Positions 63,015 through 64,000 of a DNA stretch of 64,000 nt are shown piece after piece. The stretch covers positions 1 through 64,000 of the forward strand of contig NZ_LMLZ01000024.1 of NCBI RefSeq assembly GCF_001422735.1, read 5' to 3'. Every line of letters starts with the position of its first letter. Position 1 is the stretch's first letter. Both the position numbers and the translations under genes were made by a program. Origin of the DNA: Acidovorax sp. Leaf78. GTDB lineage: Bacteria; Pseudomonadota; Gammaproteobacteria; Burkholderiales; Burkholderiaceae_C. The notes under the pieces are model-generated. The model worked only from the letters and a program-made list of their open reading frames with translations, made no database searches and was not told the origin of the DNA.

Positions 63015-64000
63015 ACATGAAGCGCACTCTCTTCACGCTCATCACGGCCATCGCTTCGGCCGCCACCACGGTGGCTACCGCTGCCGCCACCCCTGCCACC
63101 GCCAGCGCACCCACCGGCGCAGCGGCCAGCGCATCCAGCAGCGCAGCTGCCAGCGACTTCGGCAGTGCCATCGTGGTGCAGGACCAGGCCAGCCTGCGCG
63201 CCGCGCCGCGCGACTCGGCCCAGCAGCAGACGCTGCTGTGGCAGGGCGAGGTGCTGGAAGTGCGCGGCGAGCGCATGGACTACCTGCAGGTGTGGGACCA
63301 CAAGCGCGAGCGCGGCGGGTTCATCCGGGCCAGCGACGTGCGCCGGGTCTCGCTGACCGAGGCCGACGGCCCCACGCTGCTGTCGGTGCTGCGCTTCATG
63401 CGGGACACGCCCGGCTCCGAAGCGCTGGGCATCGGCCTGACCGCCGCCTACCTGCAGGCAGCGCCTGCGGCAGCGCTGTCGGGCGAGCGCGGTGCGCAGG
63501 CCCTGGATGCCCTGGGCACGTTCGCCGACCGGCTGGCGCGCAGGGCATCGCTGGCACCGTCGAGCACGGCGGCAGGCAAGGCCAACGGCGCCACGCTGTC
63601 CGCACATCTCGACGTAGCCAACGGCTACGGCGTGCGGTTCACCACCTACGAGGTCGAAGGCCGCATGCAGATCTGCTACGACGGCGAGGCCTTCCGCCGC
63701 GTGCTGGCCATGCCCTCGGCCGATGCCGACCAGCGTGCCCGTGCGGCGCTGGCGCTCACGCGGCCCGAATGCACCAACCCCGACCTGCCCGCCCACGAGC
63801 GCGCCAAGCTGCAGGACTGGCAGGCCCAGTTGCTGGAAAAAGTCGACGTGGCCGGCCTGCCCAGCTACCTGCGCAACCGGGTGCAGATGCGCCGGGCGGG
63901 GCTGTGGAGCGCCGTGGCCTTCCAGCAGGCGCGCAAGGACGGCGGCCCCGCCGCGGGCGCTGCTGCGTCGCGGGCCCTGGCGGAGTTTGCGGGCGTGAGC
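63011..64000 (+). CDS. secreted SH3-like protein, 3' end beyond window
   Basis: The open frame of 330 codons runs to the last base without a stop. The protein has a signal peptide (MKRTLFTLITAIASAATTVA, then Ala/Thr/Ser-rich), a bacterial SH3-like segment near residues 55-120 (VQDQASLRAAPRDSAQQQTL, WQGEVLEVRGERMDYLQVWD), and a helical region. It contains few cysteines (ICYD, RPECTNPDLP). The start overlaps the SPFH stop in ATGA; a second ATG lies two codons later. It probably acts in the periplasm with the SPFH protein. Confidence 0.78.
   Translation, partial: MNMKRTLFTLITAIASAATTVATAAATPATASAPTGAAASASSSAAASDFGSAIVVQDQASLRAAPRDSAQQQTLLWQGEVLEVRGERMDYLQVWDHKRERGGFIRASDVRRVSLTEADGPTLLSVLRFMRDTPGSEALGIGLTAAYLQAAPAAALSGERGAQALDALGTFADRLARRASLAPSSTAAGKANGATLSAHLDVANGYGVRFTTYEVEGRMQICYDGEAFRRVLAMPSADADQRARAALALTRPECTNPDLPAHERAKLQDWQAQLLEKVDVAGLPSYLRNRVQMRRAGLWSAVAFQQARKDGGPAAGAAASRALAEFAGVS

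Overview
The window reads as chromosomal DNA of a high-GC betaproteobacterium of the family Comamonadaceae, most like Acidovorax. The basis is the 3' end of a betaproteobacterial-type 5S rRNA, the gene order lptA-lptB-rpoN, the general gene content (malate synthase G, DctA, UPF0149, SpecificRecomb-family protein, IPTL-CTERM protein) and a small palindromic repeat family I associate with this group. No species call is possible from the sequence alone. Most of the window is ordinary core and semi-core chromosome; one AT-richer accessory patch lies at about 39.8-41.1 kb.

Layout. 0-4 kb: end of an rRNA operon with its terminator, then a YafJ-type amidotransferase, a DHA2 drug exporter, a small tautomerase and a CWC-type cysteine-rich protein. 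4-13 kb: malate synthase G (glcB) with a divergent LysR regulator, then a LuxR-type response regulator, a large hybrid sensor kinase with a DctB-like periplasmic part, and dctA; these form a C2/C4-acid utilisation block. 13-21 kb: DUF2214, PsiF, argS, SPOR protein, DsbA, lptA-lptB-rpoN. 21-28.5 kb: thioesterase, rlmL with an overlapping PIN-domain gene, an SbmA/BacA-like ABC exporter, and an overlapping pair made of a kinase-like gene and an FMN glutamate-synthase-like gene. 28.5-38.5 kb: UPF0149, a fatty acid hydroxylase, a 7TM-DISM kinase/regulator pair, an IPTL-CTERM surface protein, a SulP transporter, pncC, pgpA and a MuiA-family protein.

38.6-41.1 kb is the accessory patch: a glycine-zipper protein with a small downstream partner (candidate membrane-acting effector and immunity protein), a lone integron attC site and two small cassette-like genes, with no integrase in view. 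41-51 kb: LysR, oxidoreductases, a PL10-type pectate lyase and a TRAP substrate-binding protein that share an operator-like motif, an ECF sigma factor with a DUF2892 gene, thiL and another LysR. 51-58 kb: tautomerase, YbdK-type ligase, CPA2 antiporter, SpecificRecomb-family membrane protein, apaG, rpe. 58-64 kb: a second sensor kinase/regulator pair, divergent from an SPFH protein and a secreted SH3-like protein that runs off the end.

The strongest unexplained signals are: (i) seven copies of a roughly 50-bp palindromic element, three of them read in frame inside the core genes rlmL, pncC and thiL; (ii) the isolated attC with cassette-like genes; (iii) the effector/immunity candidate preceded by five TCCA repeats; and (iv) the operator-like motif shared by the pectate lyase and TRAP genes. 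All family assignments are from reading the sequence; no database search was run.
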